Part shown: positions 10,661 through 23,034 of the stretch, in pieces | Layout: the number at the start of each line of letters is the position of its first letter | How positions within the stretch are numbered: the first letter of the stretch is position 1 | Origin: Hydractinia symbiolongicarpus | Taxonomy: Eukaryota; Cnidaria; Hydrozoa; Anthoathecata; Hydractiniidae | NCBI RefSeq assembly: GCF_029227915.1 | Contig: NC_079883.1 | Coordinates: 248,001-312,000, forward strand | Direction: 5' to 3' | Length of the DNA stretch: 64,000 nt | Program-made: the position numbers and the translations under genes | The notes under the pieces: generated by a model | Told to the model about the DNA's origin: nothing | Database searches by the model: none | The model's input: the letters and a program-made list of their open reading frames with translations, nothing else

Positions 10661-12836
10661 TCACAGGATACTTTCTTTGTATATACTCGATTATACGGGC
10701 CAAGCACGGAATTTACGGGAAACCGCGGGATTTCGTTTGCCGGCGATTAAACTTCTTTTATTCAGCGCCTCATCAAAAATGAAAACATTTTTGAAAACTG
10801 CAAGTCTCATGCGTTTTAGTGGTGAAAAGATAATTTAAAAAATCGTTCTGGAAATGAGTTTACTCACAGGATACTTTCTTTGTATATACTCGACTATACG
10901 GGCCAAGCACAGGATTTACGGGAAATCGCAGGTTTTCGTTGGCCGGCGATTAAACTTCTTTTATTCCGCGTCTCATCAAAAATGAAAACATTTTTGAAAA
11001 CTACAAGTCTCATGCGTTTTAGTGGTGAAAAGATAACTTAAAAAATGGTTCTGGAAATGAGTTTACTCACAGGGTACTTTCTTTGTATATACTTGACAAT
11101 ACGGGCCAAGCACGGGATTTACGGGAAATCGCGGGTTTTCGTTTGCCGGCGATTAAACTTCTTTTATTCAGCGTCTCATCAAAAATGGAAACATTTTTGA
11201 AAACTACAAGTCTCGTGCGTTTTAGTGGTGAAAAAATAATTTAAAATATCGTTCGGCAAATGAGTTTACTCCCTGGGTATTTTCTTTGTATACTTTTGAC
11301 TATACAGGCCAAGCACGGGATTTACGGGAAATCGCAGGTTTTCGTTTGCCGGCGATTAAACTTCTTTTATTTAGCGTCTCATCAAAAATGAAAACATTTT
11401 TGAAAACTACAAGTCTCATGCGTTTTAGTGGTGAAAAGATAATTTAAAAAATCGTTCTGGAAATGAGTTTACTCACAGGATACTTTCTTTGTATATACTC
11501 GATTATACGGGCCAAGCACGGGATTTACGGGAAACCGCGGGTTTTCGTTTGCCGGCGATTAAACTTCTTTTATTCAGCGTTTCATCAAAAATGAAAACAT
11601 TTTTGAAAACTGCAAGTCTCATGCGTTTTAGTGGTGAAAAGATAATTTAAAAAATCGTTCTGGAAATGAGTTTAATCACAGGATACTTTCTTTGTATATA
11701 CTCTACTATACGGACCAGGCACGGGATTTACGGGAAATCGCAGGTTTTCGTTTGCCGGCGATTAAACTTCTTTTATTCCGCGTCTCATCAAAAATGAAAA
11801 CATTTTTGAAAACTACAAGTCTAATACGTTTTAGTGGTGAAAAAATAATTTAAAAAATGGTTCGGGAAATGAGTTTACTCCCTGTGTATTTTCTTTGTAT
11901 ACTTTTGACTATACGGGCCGAGTCCGGGATTTACAGGATTTTGCGGGTTTTCGTTTGCCGGCGATTAAACTTCTTTTATTCAGCGTCTCATCAAAAATGA
12001 AAGCATTTTTGAAACCTACAAGTCTCATGCGTTTTAGTGGTGAAAAGATAATTTAAAAAATCGTTCTGGAAATGAGTTTACTCACAGGGTACTTTCTTTG
12101 TATATACTCGACTATACGGGCCAAGCACGGGATTTACGGGAAATCGCGGGTTTTCGTTTGCCGGCGATTAAACTTCTTTTATTCCGCGTCTCATCAAAAA
12201 TGTAAACATTTTTGAAAACTACAAGTCTAATGCGTTTTAGTGGTAAAAAAATAATTTAAAAAATCGTTCGGGAAATGAGTTTACTCCCTGTGTATTTTCT
12301 TTGTATACTTTTGACTATACGGGCCGAGTCCTGGATTTACGGGAATTCGCGGGTTTTCGTTTGCCGGCGATTAAACTTCTTTTATTCAGCGTCTCATCAA
12401 AAATGAAAGCATTTTTGAAACCTACAAGTCTCATGCGTTTTAGTGGTGAAAAGATAATTTAAAAAATCGTTCTGGAAATGAGTTTACTCACAGGGTACTT
12501 TCTTTGTATATACTCGACTATACGGGCCAAGCACGGGATTTACGGGAAATCGCGGGTTTTCGTTTGCCGGCGATTAAACTTCTTTTATTCAGCGTCTCAT
12601 CAAAAATGAAAATATTTTTGAAAACTACAAGTCTCTTGCGTTTTAGTGGTGAAAAAGTAATTTAAAATATCGTTCGGGAAATGAGTTTACTCACAGGGTA
12701 CTTTCTTTGTATACATTCGACTATACGGGCCGAATCCGGGATTTACGGGAAATCGCGGGTTTTCGTTTGCCGGCAATTAAACATCTTTTATTCGGCGTCT
12801 CATCAAAAATGAAAACATTTTTGAAAACTACAAGTC
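10661..12836 (+). repeat. Transitional monomers, diverged relative of the 11-mer
   Basis: The monomer order here resembles the following 11-mer but is shorter. The GATAACTTAAAAAATGG unit near 11,033 recurs at 12,859 (offset 1,826, nine monomers), and the CCAGGCACGGG unit appears near 11.71 kb with an extra change (GGACCAGGCAC). Two monomers with AAAGCATTTTTGAAACC occur near 12.00 and 12.41 kb. I read it as an older or rearranged version of the same higher-order unit. Confidence 0.65.
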
Positions 12837-15069
12837 TCATGCGTTTTAGTGGTGAAAAGATAACTTAAAAAATGGTTCTGGAAATGAGTTTACTCACAGG
12901 GTACTTTCTTTGTATATACTTGACTATACGGGCCAAGCACGGGATTTACGGGAAATCGCGGGTTTTCGTTTGCCGGCGATTAAACTTCTTTTATTCAGCG
13001 TCTCGTCAAAAATGGAAACATTTTTGAAAACTACAAGTCTCGTGTGTTTTAGTGGTGCAAAAATAATTTAAAATATCGTTCGGGAAATGAGTTTACTCCC
13101 TGGGTATTTTCTTTGTATACTTTTGACTATACGGGCCGAGTCCGGGATTCACGGGAATTCGCGGGTTTTCGTTTGCCGACGATTAAACTTCTTTTATTCC
13201 GCGTCTCATCAAAAATGAAAACATTTTTGAAAACTACAAGTCTCATGCGTTTTAGTGGTGAAAAGATAATTTAAAAAATCGTTCTGGAAATGAGTTTACT
13301 CACAGGATACTTTCTTTGTATATACTCGATTATACGGGCCAAGCACGGGATTTACGGGAAACCGCGGGTTTTCGTTTGCCGGCGATTAAACTTCTTTTAT
13401 TCAGCGTTTCATCAAAAATGAAAACATTTTTGAAAACTGCAAGTCTCATGCGTTTTAGTGGTGAAAAGATAATTTAAAAAATCGTTCTGGAAATGAGTTT
13501 ACTCACAGGATACTTTCTTTGTATATACTCTACTATACGGGCCAGGCACGGGATTTACGGGAAATCGCAGGTTTTCGTTTGCCGGCGATTAAACTTCTTT
13601 TATTCCGCGTCTCATCAAAAATGAAAACATTTTTGAAAACTACAAGTCTAATGCGTTTTAGTGGTGAAAAAATAATTTAAAAAATCGTTCGGGAAATGAG
13701 TTTACTCCCTGTGTATTTTCTTTGTATACTTTTGACTATACGGGCCGAGTCCGGGATTTACGGGAATTCGCGGGTTTTCGTTAGCCGGCGATTAAACTTC
13801 TTTTATTCAGCGTCTCATCAAAAATGAAAGCATTTTTGAAACCTACAAGTCTCATGCGTTTTAGTGGTGAAAAGATAATTTAAAAAATCGTTCTGGAAAT
13901 GAGTTTACTCACAGGGTACTTTCTTTGTATATACTCGACTATACGGGCCAAGCACAGGATTTACGGGAAATCGCGGGTTTTCGTTTGCCGGAGATTAAAC
14001 TTCTTTTATTCCGCGTCTCATCAAAAATGAAAACATTTTTGAAAACTACAAGTCTAATGCGTTTTAGTGGTGAAAAAATAATTTAAAAAATCGTTCGGGA
14101 AATGAGTTTACTCCCTGTGTATTTTCTTTGTATACTTTTGACTATACGGGCCGAGTCCGGGATTTACGGGAATTCGCGGGTTTTCGTTTGCCGGCGATTA
14201 AACTTCTTTTATTCAGCGTCTGATCAAAAATGAAAGCATTTTTGAAACCAACAAGTCTCATGCGTTTTAGTGGTGAAAAGATAATTTAAAAAATCGTTCT
14301 GGAAATGAGTTTACTCACAGGGTACTTTCTTTGTATATACTCGACTATACGGGCCAAGCACGGGATTTACGGGAAATCGCGGGTTTTCGTTTGCCCGCGA
14401 TTAAACTTCTTTTATTCAGCGTCTCATCAAAAATGAAAATATTTTTGAAAACTACAAGTCTCTTGCGTTTTAGTGGTGAAAAAGTAATTTAAAATATCGT
14501 TCGGGAAATGAGTTTACTCCCTGGGTATTTTCTTTGTATACTTTTGACTATACGGGCCAAGCACGGGATTTACGGGAAATCGCGGGTTTTCGTTTGCCGG
14601 CGTTTAAACTTCTTTTATTTAGCGTCTCATCAAAAATGAAAACATTTTTGAAAACTGCAAGTCTCATGCGTTTTAGTGGTAAAAAGATAATTTAAAAAAT
14701 CGTTCTGGAAATGAGTTTACTCACAGGATACTTTCTTTGTATATACTCGACTATACGGGCCAAGCACGGGATTTACGGAAAATCGCAGGTTTTCGTTTGC
14801 CGGCGATTAAACTTCTTTTATTCCGCGTCTCATCAAAAATGAAAACATTTTTGAAAACTACAAGTCTCATGCGTTTTAGTGGTGAAAAGATAATTTAAGA
14901 AATCGTTCTGGAAATGAGTTTACTCACAGGGTACTTTCTTTGTATATACTCGACTATACGGGCCAAGCACGGGATTTACGGGAAATCGCGAGTTTTCGTT
15001 TGCCGGAGATTAAACTTCTTTTATTCAGCGTCTCATCAAAAATGAAAACATTTTTGAAAACTACAAGTC
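12837..15069 (+). repeat. 11-mer higher-order repeat (2,233 bp), copy 1
   Basis: The period is set by rare variants: GATAACTTAAAAAATGG at 12,859 and 15,092, CGTGTGTTTTAGTGGTGC at 13,041 and 15,274, and TTTGAAACCAACAAG at 14,241 and 16,474, all offset by 2,233. Other members are CCAGGCACGGG, CTCCCTGTGTATT, TTCGTTAGCCGG and GCCCGCGATTAAAC. This copy carries CGTTTAAAC and GTAAAAAGATAATT monomers near 14.6-14.7 kb that the next copy has partly lost. Confidence 0.88.
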
Positions 15070-17100
15070 TCATGCGTTTTAGTGGTGAAAAGATAACTTA
15101 AAAAATGGTTCTGGAAATGAGTTTACTCACAGGGTACTTTCTTTGTATATACTTGACTATACGGGCCAAGCACGGGATTTACGGGAAATCGCGGGTTTTC
15201 GTTTGCCGGCGATTAAACTTCTTTTATTCAGCGTCTCATCAAAAATGGAAACATTTTTGAAAACTACAAGTCTCGTGTGTTTTAGTGGTGCAAAAATAAT
15301 TTAAAATATCGTTCGGGAAATGAGTTTACTCCCTGGGTATTTTCTTTGTATACTTTTGACTATACGGGCCGAGTCCGGGATTCACGGGAATTCGCGGGTT
15401 TTCGTTTGCCGACGAATAAACTTCTTTTATTCCGCGTCTCATCAAAAATGAAAACATTTTTGAAAACTACAAGTCTCATGCGTTTTAGTGGTGAAAAGAT
15501 AATTTAAAAAATCGTTCTGGAAATGAGTTTACTCACAGGATACTTTCTTTGTATATACTCGATTATACGGGCCAAGCACGGGATTTACGGGAAACCGCGG
15601 GTTTTCGTTTGCCAGCGATTAAACTTCTTTTATTCAGCGTTTCATCAAAAATGAAAACATTTTTGAAAACTGCAAGTCTCATGCGTTTTAGTGGTGAAAA
15701 GATAATTTAAAAAATCGTTCTGGAAATGAGTTTACTCACAGGATACTTTCTTTGTATATACTCTACTATACGGGCCAGGCACGGGATTTACGGGAAATCG
15801 CAGGTTTTCGTTTGCCGGCGATTAAACTTCTTTTATTCCGCGTCTCATCAAAAATGAAAACATTTTTGAAAACTACAAGTCTAATGCGTTTTAGTGGTGA
15901 AAAAATAATTTAAAAAATCGTTCGGGAAATGAGTTTACTCCCTGTGTATTTTCTTTGTATACTTTTGACTATACGGGCCGAGTCCGGGATTTACGGGAAT
16001 TCGCGGGTTTTCGTTAGCCGGCGATTAAACTTCTTTTATTCAGCGTCTCATCAAAAATGAAAGCATTTTTGAAACCTACAAGTCTCATGCGTTTTAGTGG
16101 TGAAAAGATAATTTAAAAAATCGTTCTGGAAATGAGTTTACTCACAGGGTACTTTCTTTGTATATACTCGACTATACGGGCCAAGCACAGGATTTACGGG
16201 AAATCGCGGGTTTTCGTTTGCCGGAGATTAAACTTCTTTTATTCCGCGTCTCATCAAAAATGAAAACATTTTTGAAAACTACAAGTCTAATGCGTTTTAG
16301 TGGTGAAAAAATAATTTAAAAAATCGTTCGGGAAATGAGTTTACTCCCTGTGTATTTTCTTTGTATACTTTTGACTATACGGGCCGAGTCCGGGATTTAC
16401 GGGAATTCGCGGGTTTTCGTTTGCCGGCGATTAAACTTCTTTTATTCAGCGTCTCATCAAAAATGAAAGCATTTTTGAAACCAACAAGTCTCATGCGTTT
16501 TAGTGGTGAAAAGATAATTTAAAAAATCGTTCTGGAAATGAGTTTACTCACAGGGTACTTTCTTTGTATATACTCGACTATACGGGCCAAGCACGGGATT
16601 TACGGGAAATCGCGGGTTTTCGTTTGCCCGCGATTAAACTTCTTTTATTCAGCGTCTCATCAAAAATGAAAATATTTTTGAAAACTACAAGTCTCTTGCG
16701 TTTTAGTGGTGAAAAAGTAATTTAAAATATCGTTCGGGAAATGAGTTTACTCCCTGGGTATTTTCTTTGTATACTTTTGACTATACGGGCCAAGCACGGG
16801 ATTTACGGGAAATCGCGGGTTTTCGTTTGCCGGCGATTAAACTTCTTTTATTCCGCGTCTCATCAAAAATGAAAACATTTTTGAAAACTACAAGTCTCAT
16901 GCGTTTTAGTGGTGAAAAGATAATTTAAGAAATCGTTCTGGAAATGAGTTTACTCACAGGGTACTTTCTTTGTATATACTCGACTATACGGGCCAAGCAC
17001 GGGATTTACGGGAAATCGCGAGTTTTCGTTTGCCGGAGATTAAACTTCTTTTATTCAGCGTCTCATCAAAAATGAAAACATTTTTGAAAACTACAAGTCT
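15070..17100 (+). repeat. 11-mer higher-order repeat, copy 2, one monomer shorter
   Basis: It is collinear with copy 1 at offset 2,233 until about 16.8 kb. After that the shared GATAATTTAAGAAATCG and GCGAGTTTTCG monomers are offset by only 2,030, so one monomer (the CGTTTAAAC, TTTAGCG type) is missing. Loss of exactly one unit is what unequal exchange in register produces. Confidence 0.85.
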
Positions 17101-17740
17101 TATGCGTTATAGTGGTGAAAAAATAATTTAATAAATCGTTCGGGAAATGAGTTTACTCACAGGGTACTTTCTTTGTATACCTTCGACTATACGGGCCAAG
17201 CACGGGATTTACGGGAAATCGCGGGTTTTCGTTTGCCGGCGATTAAACTTCTTCTATTCAGCGTGTCATCAAAAATGAAAACATTTTTGAAAACTACAAG
17301 TCCCATGCGTTTTAGTGGTGAAAAGATAATTTAAAAAATCATTCGGGAAATGAGTTTACTCCCTGGGTACTTTATTTGTATACTTTTGACTATACGGGCC
17401 GAATCCGGGATTTACGGGAAATCGCGGGTTTTTGTTTGCCGGCAATTAAACATCTTTTATTCGGCGTCTCATCAAAAATGAAAATATTTTTGAAAACTAC
17501 AAGTCTCTTGCGTTTTAGTGGTGAAAAAGTAATTTAAAATATCGTTCGGGAAATGAGTTTACTCCCTGGGTATTTTCTTTGTATACTTTTGACTATACGG
17601 GCCAAGCACGGGATTTACGGGAAATCGCGGGTTTTCGTTTGCCGGCGTTTAAACTTCTTTTATTTAGCGTCTCATCAAAAATGAAAACATTTTTGAAAAC
17701 TGCAAGTCTCATGCGTTTTAGTGGTGAAAAGATAATTTAA
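17101..17740 (+). repeat. Three-monomer linker with TTATAGTGG and TTTTTGTTTGCC variants
   Basis: These monomers separate copies 2 and 3 of the 11-mer and stretch the spacing to 14 monomers (2,842 bp). They include GCGTTATAGTGG with TTTAATAAATCG (about 17,106), a TTCTATTCAGCGTGTC unit and a GGGTTTTTGTTTG unit (17,426). The same trio reappears near 19.95-20.3 kb (+2,842) and near 21.78-22.1 kb (+1,827), so it later becomes part of the 9-mer. Confidence 0.75.
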
Positions 17741-19380
17741 GAAATCGTTCTGGAAATGAGTTTACTCACAGGGTACTTTCTTTGTATATACTCGACTATA
17801 CGGGCCAAGCACGGGATTTACGGGAAATCGCGAGTTTTCGTTTGCCGGAGATTAAACTTCTTTTATTCAGCGTCTCATCAAAAATGAAAACATTTTTGAA
17901 AACTACAAGTCTCATGCGTTTTAGTGGTGAAAAGATAACTTAAAAAATGGTTCTGGAAATGAGTTTACTCACAGGGTACTTTCTTTGTATATACTTGACT
18001 ATACGGGCCAAGCACGGGATTTACGGGAAATCGCGGGTTTTCGTTTGCCGGCGATTAAACTTCTTTTATTCAGCGTCTCATCAAAAATGGAAACATTTTT
18101 GAAAACTACAAGTCTTGTGTGTTTTAGTGGTGCAAAAATAATTTAAAATATCGTTCGGGAAATGAGTTTACTCCCTGGGTATTTTCTTTGTATACTTTTG
18201 ACTATACGGGCCGAGTCCGGGATTCACGGGAATTCGCGGGTTTTCGTTTGCCGACGAATAAACTTCTTTTATTCCGCGTCTCATCAAAAATGAAAACATT
18301 TTTGAAAACTACAAGTCTCATGCGTTTTAGTGGTGAAAAGATAATTTAAAAAATCGTTCTGGAAATGAGTTTACTCACAGGATACTTTCTTTGTATATAC
18401 TCGATTATACGGGCCAAGCACGGGATTTACGGGAAACCGCGGGTTTTCGTTTGCCGGCGATTAAACTTCTTTTATTCAGCGTTTCATCAAAAATGAAAAC
18501 ATTTTTGAAAACTGCAAGTCTCATGCGTTTTAGTGGTGAAAAGATAATTTAAAAAATCGTTCTGGAAATGAGTTTACTCACAGGATACTTTCTTTGTATA
18601 TACTCTACTATACGGGCCAGGCACGGGATTTACGGGAAATCGCAGGTTTTCGTTTGCCGGCGATTAAACTTCTTTTATTCCGCGTCTCATCAAAAATGAA
18701 AACATTTTTGAAAACTACAAGTCTAATGCGTTTTAGTGGTGAAAAAATAATTTAAAAAATCGTTCGGGAAATGAGTTTACTCCCTGTGTATTTTCTTTGT
18801 ATACTTTTGACTATACGGGCCGAGTCCGGGATTTACGGGAATTCGCGGGTTTTCGTTAGCCGGCGATTAAACTTCTTTTATTCAGCGTCTCATCAAAAAT
18901 GAAAGCATTTTTGAAACCTACAAGTCTCATGCGTTTTAGTGGTGAAAAGATAATTTAAAAAATCGTTCTGGAAATGAGTTTACTCACAGGGTACTTTCTT
19001 TGTATATACTCGACTATACGGGCCAAGCACAGGATTTACGGGAAATCGCGGGTTTTCGTTTGCCGGAGATTAAACTTCTTTTATTCCGCGTCTCATCAAA
19101 AATGAAAACATTTTTGAAAACTACAAGTCTAATGCGTTTTAGTGGTGAAAAAATAATTTAAAAAATCGTTCGGGAAATGAGTTTACTCCCTGTGTATTTT
19201 CTTTGTATACTTTTGACTATACGGGCCGAGTCCGGGATTTACGGGAATTCGCGGGTTTTCGTTTGCCGGCGATTAAACTTCTTTTATTCAGCGTCTCATC
19301 AAAAATGAAAGCATTTTTGAAACCAACAAGTCTCATGCGTTTTAGTGGTGAAAAGATAATTTAAAATATCGTTGGGGAAA
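17741..19380 (+). repeat. Third, displaced copy of the 11-mer
   Basis: GATAACTTAAAAAATGG at 17,934, the TTGTGTGTTTTAGTGG unit at 18,115 and TTTGAAACCAACAAG at 19,316 sit exactly 2,842 bp after their partners in copy 2. The order of the intervening monomers is preserved. A private change is CTTGTGTG in place of CTCGTGTG. The copy ends near 19.37 kb, where ATCGTTGGGGAAATG leads into the 9-mer. Confidence 0.82.
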
Positions 19381-21207
19381 TGAGTTTACTCCCTGGGTAT
19401 TTTCTTTGTATACTTTTGACTATACGGGCCAAGCACGGGATTTACGGGAAATCGCGGGTTTTCGTTTGCCGGCGTTTAAACTTCTTTTATTTAGCGTCTC
19501 ATCAAAAATGAAAACATTTTTGAAAACTGCAAGTCTCATGCGTTTTAGTGGTAAAAAGATAATTTAAAAAATCGTTCTGGAAATGAGTTTACTCACAGGA
19601 TACTTTCTTTGTATATACTCGACTATACGGGCCAAGCACGGGATTTACGGAAAATCGCAGGTTTTCGTTTGCCGGCGATTAAACTTCTTTTATTCCGCGT
19701 CTCATCAAAAATGAAAACATTTTTGAAAACTACAAGTCTCATGCGTTTTAGTGGTGAAAAGATATTTTAAGAAATCGTTCTGGAAATGAGTTTACTCACA
19801 GGGTACTTTCTTTGTATATACTCGACTATACGGGCCAAGCACGGGATTTACGGGAAATCGCGAGTTTTCGTTTGCCGGAGATTAAACTTCTTTTATTCAG
19901 CGTCTCATCAAAAATGAAAACATTTTTGAAAACTACAAGTCTTATGCGTTATAGTGGTGAAAAAATAATTTAATAAATCGTTCGGGAAATGAGTTTACTC
20001 ACAGGGTACTTTCTTTGTATACCTTCGACTATACGGGCCAAGCACGGGATTTACGGGAAATCGCGGGTTTTCGTTTGCCGGCGATTAAACTTCTTCTATT
20101 CAGCGTGTCATCAAAAATGAAAACATTTTTGAAAACTACAAGTCCCATGCGTTTTAGTGGTGAAAAGATAATTTAAAAAATCATTCGGGAAATGAGTTTA
20201 CTCCCTGGGTACTTTATTTGTATACTTTTGACTATACGGGCCGAATCCGGGATTTACGGGAAATCGCGGGTTTTTGTTTGCCGGCAATTAAACATCTTTT
20301 ATTCGGCGTCTCATCAAAAATGAAAACATTTTTGAAAACTACAAGTCTCATGCGTTTTAGTGGTGAAAAGATAATTTAAAAAATCGTTCTGGAAATGAGT
20401 TTACTCCCTGGGTATTTTCGTTGTATACATTTGACTATACTGGCCGAGTCCGGGATTTACGGGAATTCGCGGGTTTTCGTTTGCCGGCGATTAAACTTTT
20501 TTTATTCCGCGTCTCATCAAAAATGAAAACATTTTTGAAAACTACAAGTCTCATGCGTTTTAGTGGTGAAAAGATAACTTAAAAAATGGTTCTGGAAATG
20601 AGTTTACTCGCAGGGTACTTTCTTTGTATATACTCGACTATACGGGCCGAGTCCGGGATTTACGGGAAATCGCGGGTTTTCGTTTGCCGGCGATTAAACT
20701 TCTTTTATTTCGCGTCTCATCAAAAATGAAAACATATTTGAAAACTACAAGTCTCATGCGTTTTAGTGGTGAAAAGATAATTTAAAAAATCGTTCGAGAA
20801 ATTAGTTTACTCACAGGGTACTTTCTTTGTATACATTCGACTATACGGGCCAAGCCCGGGAATTACGGGAAATCGCGGGTTTTCGTTTGCCGGCGATTAA
20901 ACTTCTTTCATTAAGCGTCTCATTAAAAATGAAAACATTCCTGAAAACTACAAGTCTCATGCGTTTTAGTGGCGAAAAAATAATTTAAAAAATCGTTCGG
21001 GAAATGAGTTTACTCCCTGTGTTATTTCTTTGTATACTTTTGACTATACGGGCCGAGTCCGGGATTTACGGGAATTCGCGGGTTTTTGTTTGCCGGCGAT
21101 TAAACTTCTTTTATTCAGCGTCTCATCAAAAATGAAAGCATTTTTGAAAACTACAAGTCTCATGCGTTTAAGTGGTGAAAAGATAATTTAAAAAATCGTT
21201 CTGGAAA
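19381..21207 (+). repeat. 9-mer higher-order repeat (1,827 bp), copy 1
   Basis: Markers recur at +1,827: CGTTTAAAC (about 19,472 and 21,299), the TTATAGTGG unit (19,949 and 21,776), GGGTTTTTGTTTG (20,268 and 22,095), and GATAACTTAAAAAATGG followed by TTTACTCGCAGGG (20,573 and 22,400). A CATTAAGCGTCTCATTAAAAATG unit with CATTCCTGAAAAC closes the series. Private change: GATATTTTAAG near 19,762. Confidence 0.88.
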
Positions 21208-23034
21208 TGAGTTTACTCCCTGGGTATTTTCTTTGTATACTTTTGACTATACGGGCCAAGCACGGGATTTACGGGAAATCGCGGGTTTTCGTTTGCCGGC
21301 GTTTAAACTTCTTTTATTTAGCGTCTCATCAAAAATGAAAACATTTTTGAAAACTGCAAGTCTCATGCGTTTTAGTGGTAAAAAGATAATTTAAAAAATC
21401 GTTCTGGAAATGAGTTTACTCACAGGATACTTTCTTTGTATATACTCGACTATACGGGCCAAGCACGGGATTTACGGAAAATCGCAGGTTTTCGTTTGCC
21501 GGCGATTAAACTTCTTTTATTCCGCGTCTCATCAAAAATGAAAACATTTTTGAAAACTACAAGTCTCATGCGTTTTAGTGGTGAAAAGATAATTTAAGAA
21601 ATCGTTCTGGAAATGAGTTTACTCACAGGGTACTTTCTTTGTATATACTCGACTATACGGGCCAAGCACGGGATTTACGGGAAATCGCGAGTTTTCGTTT
21701 GCCGGAGATTAAACTTCTTTTATTCAGCGTCTCATCAAAAATGAAAACATTTTTGAAAACTACAAGTCTTATGCGTTATAGTGGTGAAAAAATAATTTAA
21801 TAAATCGTTCGGGAAATGAGTTTACTCACAGGGTACTTTCTTTGTATACCTTCGACTATACGGGCCAAGCACGGGATTTACGGGAAATCGCGGGTTTTCA
21901 TTTGCCGGCGATTAAACTTCTTCTATTCAGCGTGTCATCAAAAATGAAAACATTTTTGAAAACTACAAGTCCCATGCGTTTTAGTGGTGAAAAGATAATT
22001 TAAAAAATCATTCGGGAAATGAGTTTACTCCCTGGGTACTTTATTTGTATACTTTTGACTATACGGGCCGAATCCGGGATTTACGGGAAATCGCGGGTTT
22101 TTGTTTGCCGGCAATTAAACATCTTTTATTCGGCGTCTCATCAAAAATGAAAACATTTTTGAAAACTACAAGTCTCATGCGTTTTAGTGGTGAAAAGATA
22201 ATTTAAAAAATCGTTCTGGAAATGAGTTTACTCCCTGGGTATTTTCGTTGTATACATTTGACTATACTGGCCGAGTCCGGGATTTACGGGAATTCGCGGG
22301 TTTTCGTTTGCCGGCGATTAAACTTTTTTTATTCCGCGTCTCATCAAAAATGAAAACATTTTTGAAAACTACAAGTCTCATGCGTTTTAGTGGTGAAAAG
22401 ATAACTTAAAAAATGGTTCTGGAAATGAGTTTACTCGCAGGGTACTTTCTTTGTATATACTCGACTATACGGGCCGAGTCCGGGATTTACGGGAAATCGC
22501 GGGTTTTCGTTTGCCGGCGATTAAACTTCTTTTATTTCGCGTCTCATCAAAAATGAAAACATATTTGAAAACTACAAGTCTCATGCGTTTTAGTGGTGAA
22601 AAGATAATTTAAAAAATCGTTCGAGAAATTAGTTTACTCACAGGGTACTTTCTTTGTATACATTCGACTATACGGGCCAAGCCCGGGAATTACGGGAAAT
22701 CGCGGGTTTTCGTTTGCCGGCGATTAAACTTCTTTCATTAAGCGTCTCATTAAAAATGAAAACATTCCTGAAAACTACAAGTCTCATGCGTTTTAGTGGC
22801 GAAAAAATAATTTAAAAAATCGTTCGGGAAATGAGTTTACTCCCTGTGTTATTTCTTTGTATACTTTTGACTATACGGGCCGAGTCCGGGATTTACGGGA
22901 ATTCGCGGGTTTTTGTTTGCCGGCGATTAAACTTCTTTTATTCAGCGTCTCATCAAAAATGAAAGCATTTTTGAAAACTACAAGTCTCATGCGTTTAAGT
23001 GGTGAAAAGATAATTTAAAAAATCGTTCTGGAAA
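21208..23034 (+). repeat. 9-mer higher-order repeat, copy 2
   Basis: It matches the preceding 9-mer monomer for monomer at offset 1,827. I noted very few differences, for example TTTTCATTTGCC near 21,898 where copy 1 has TTTTCGTTTGCC (a CpG to CpA change). Such closeness suggests a recent duplication, recent homogenisation, or an assembly duplication. Confidence 0.88.
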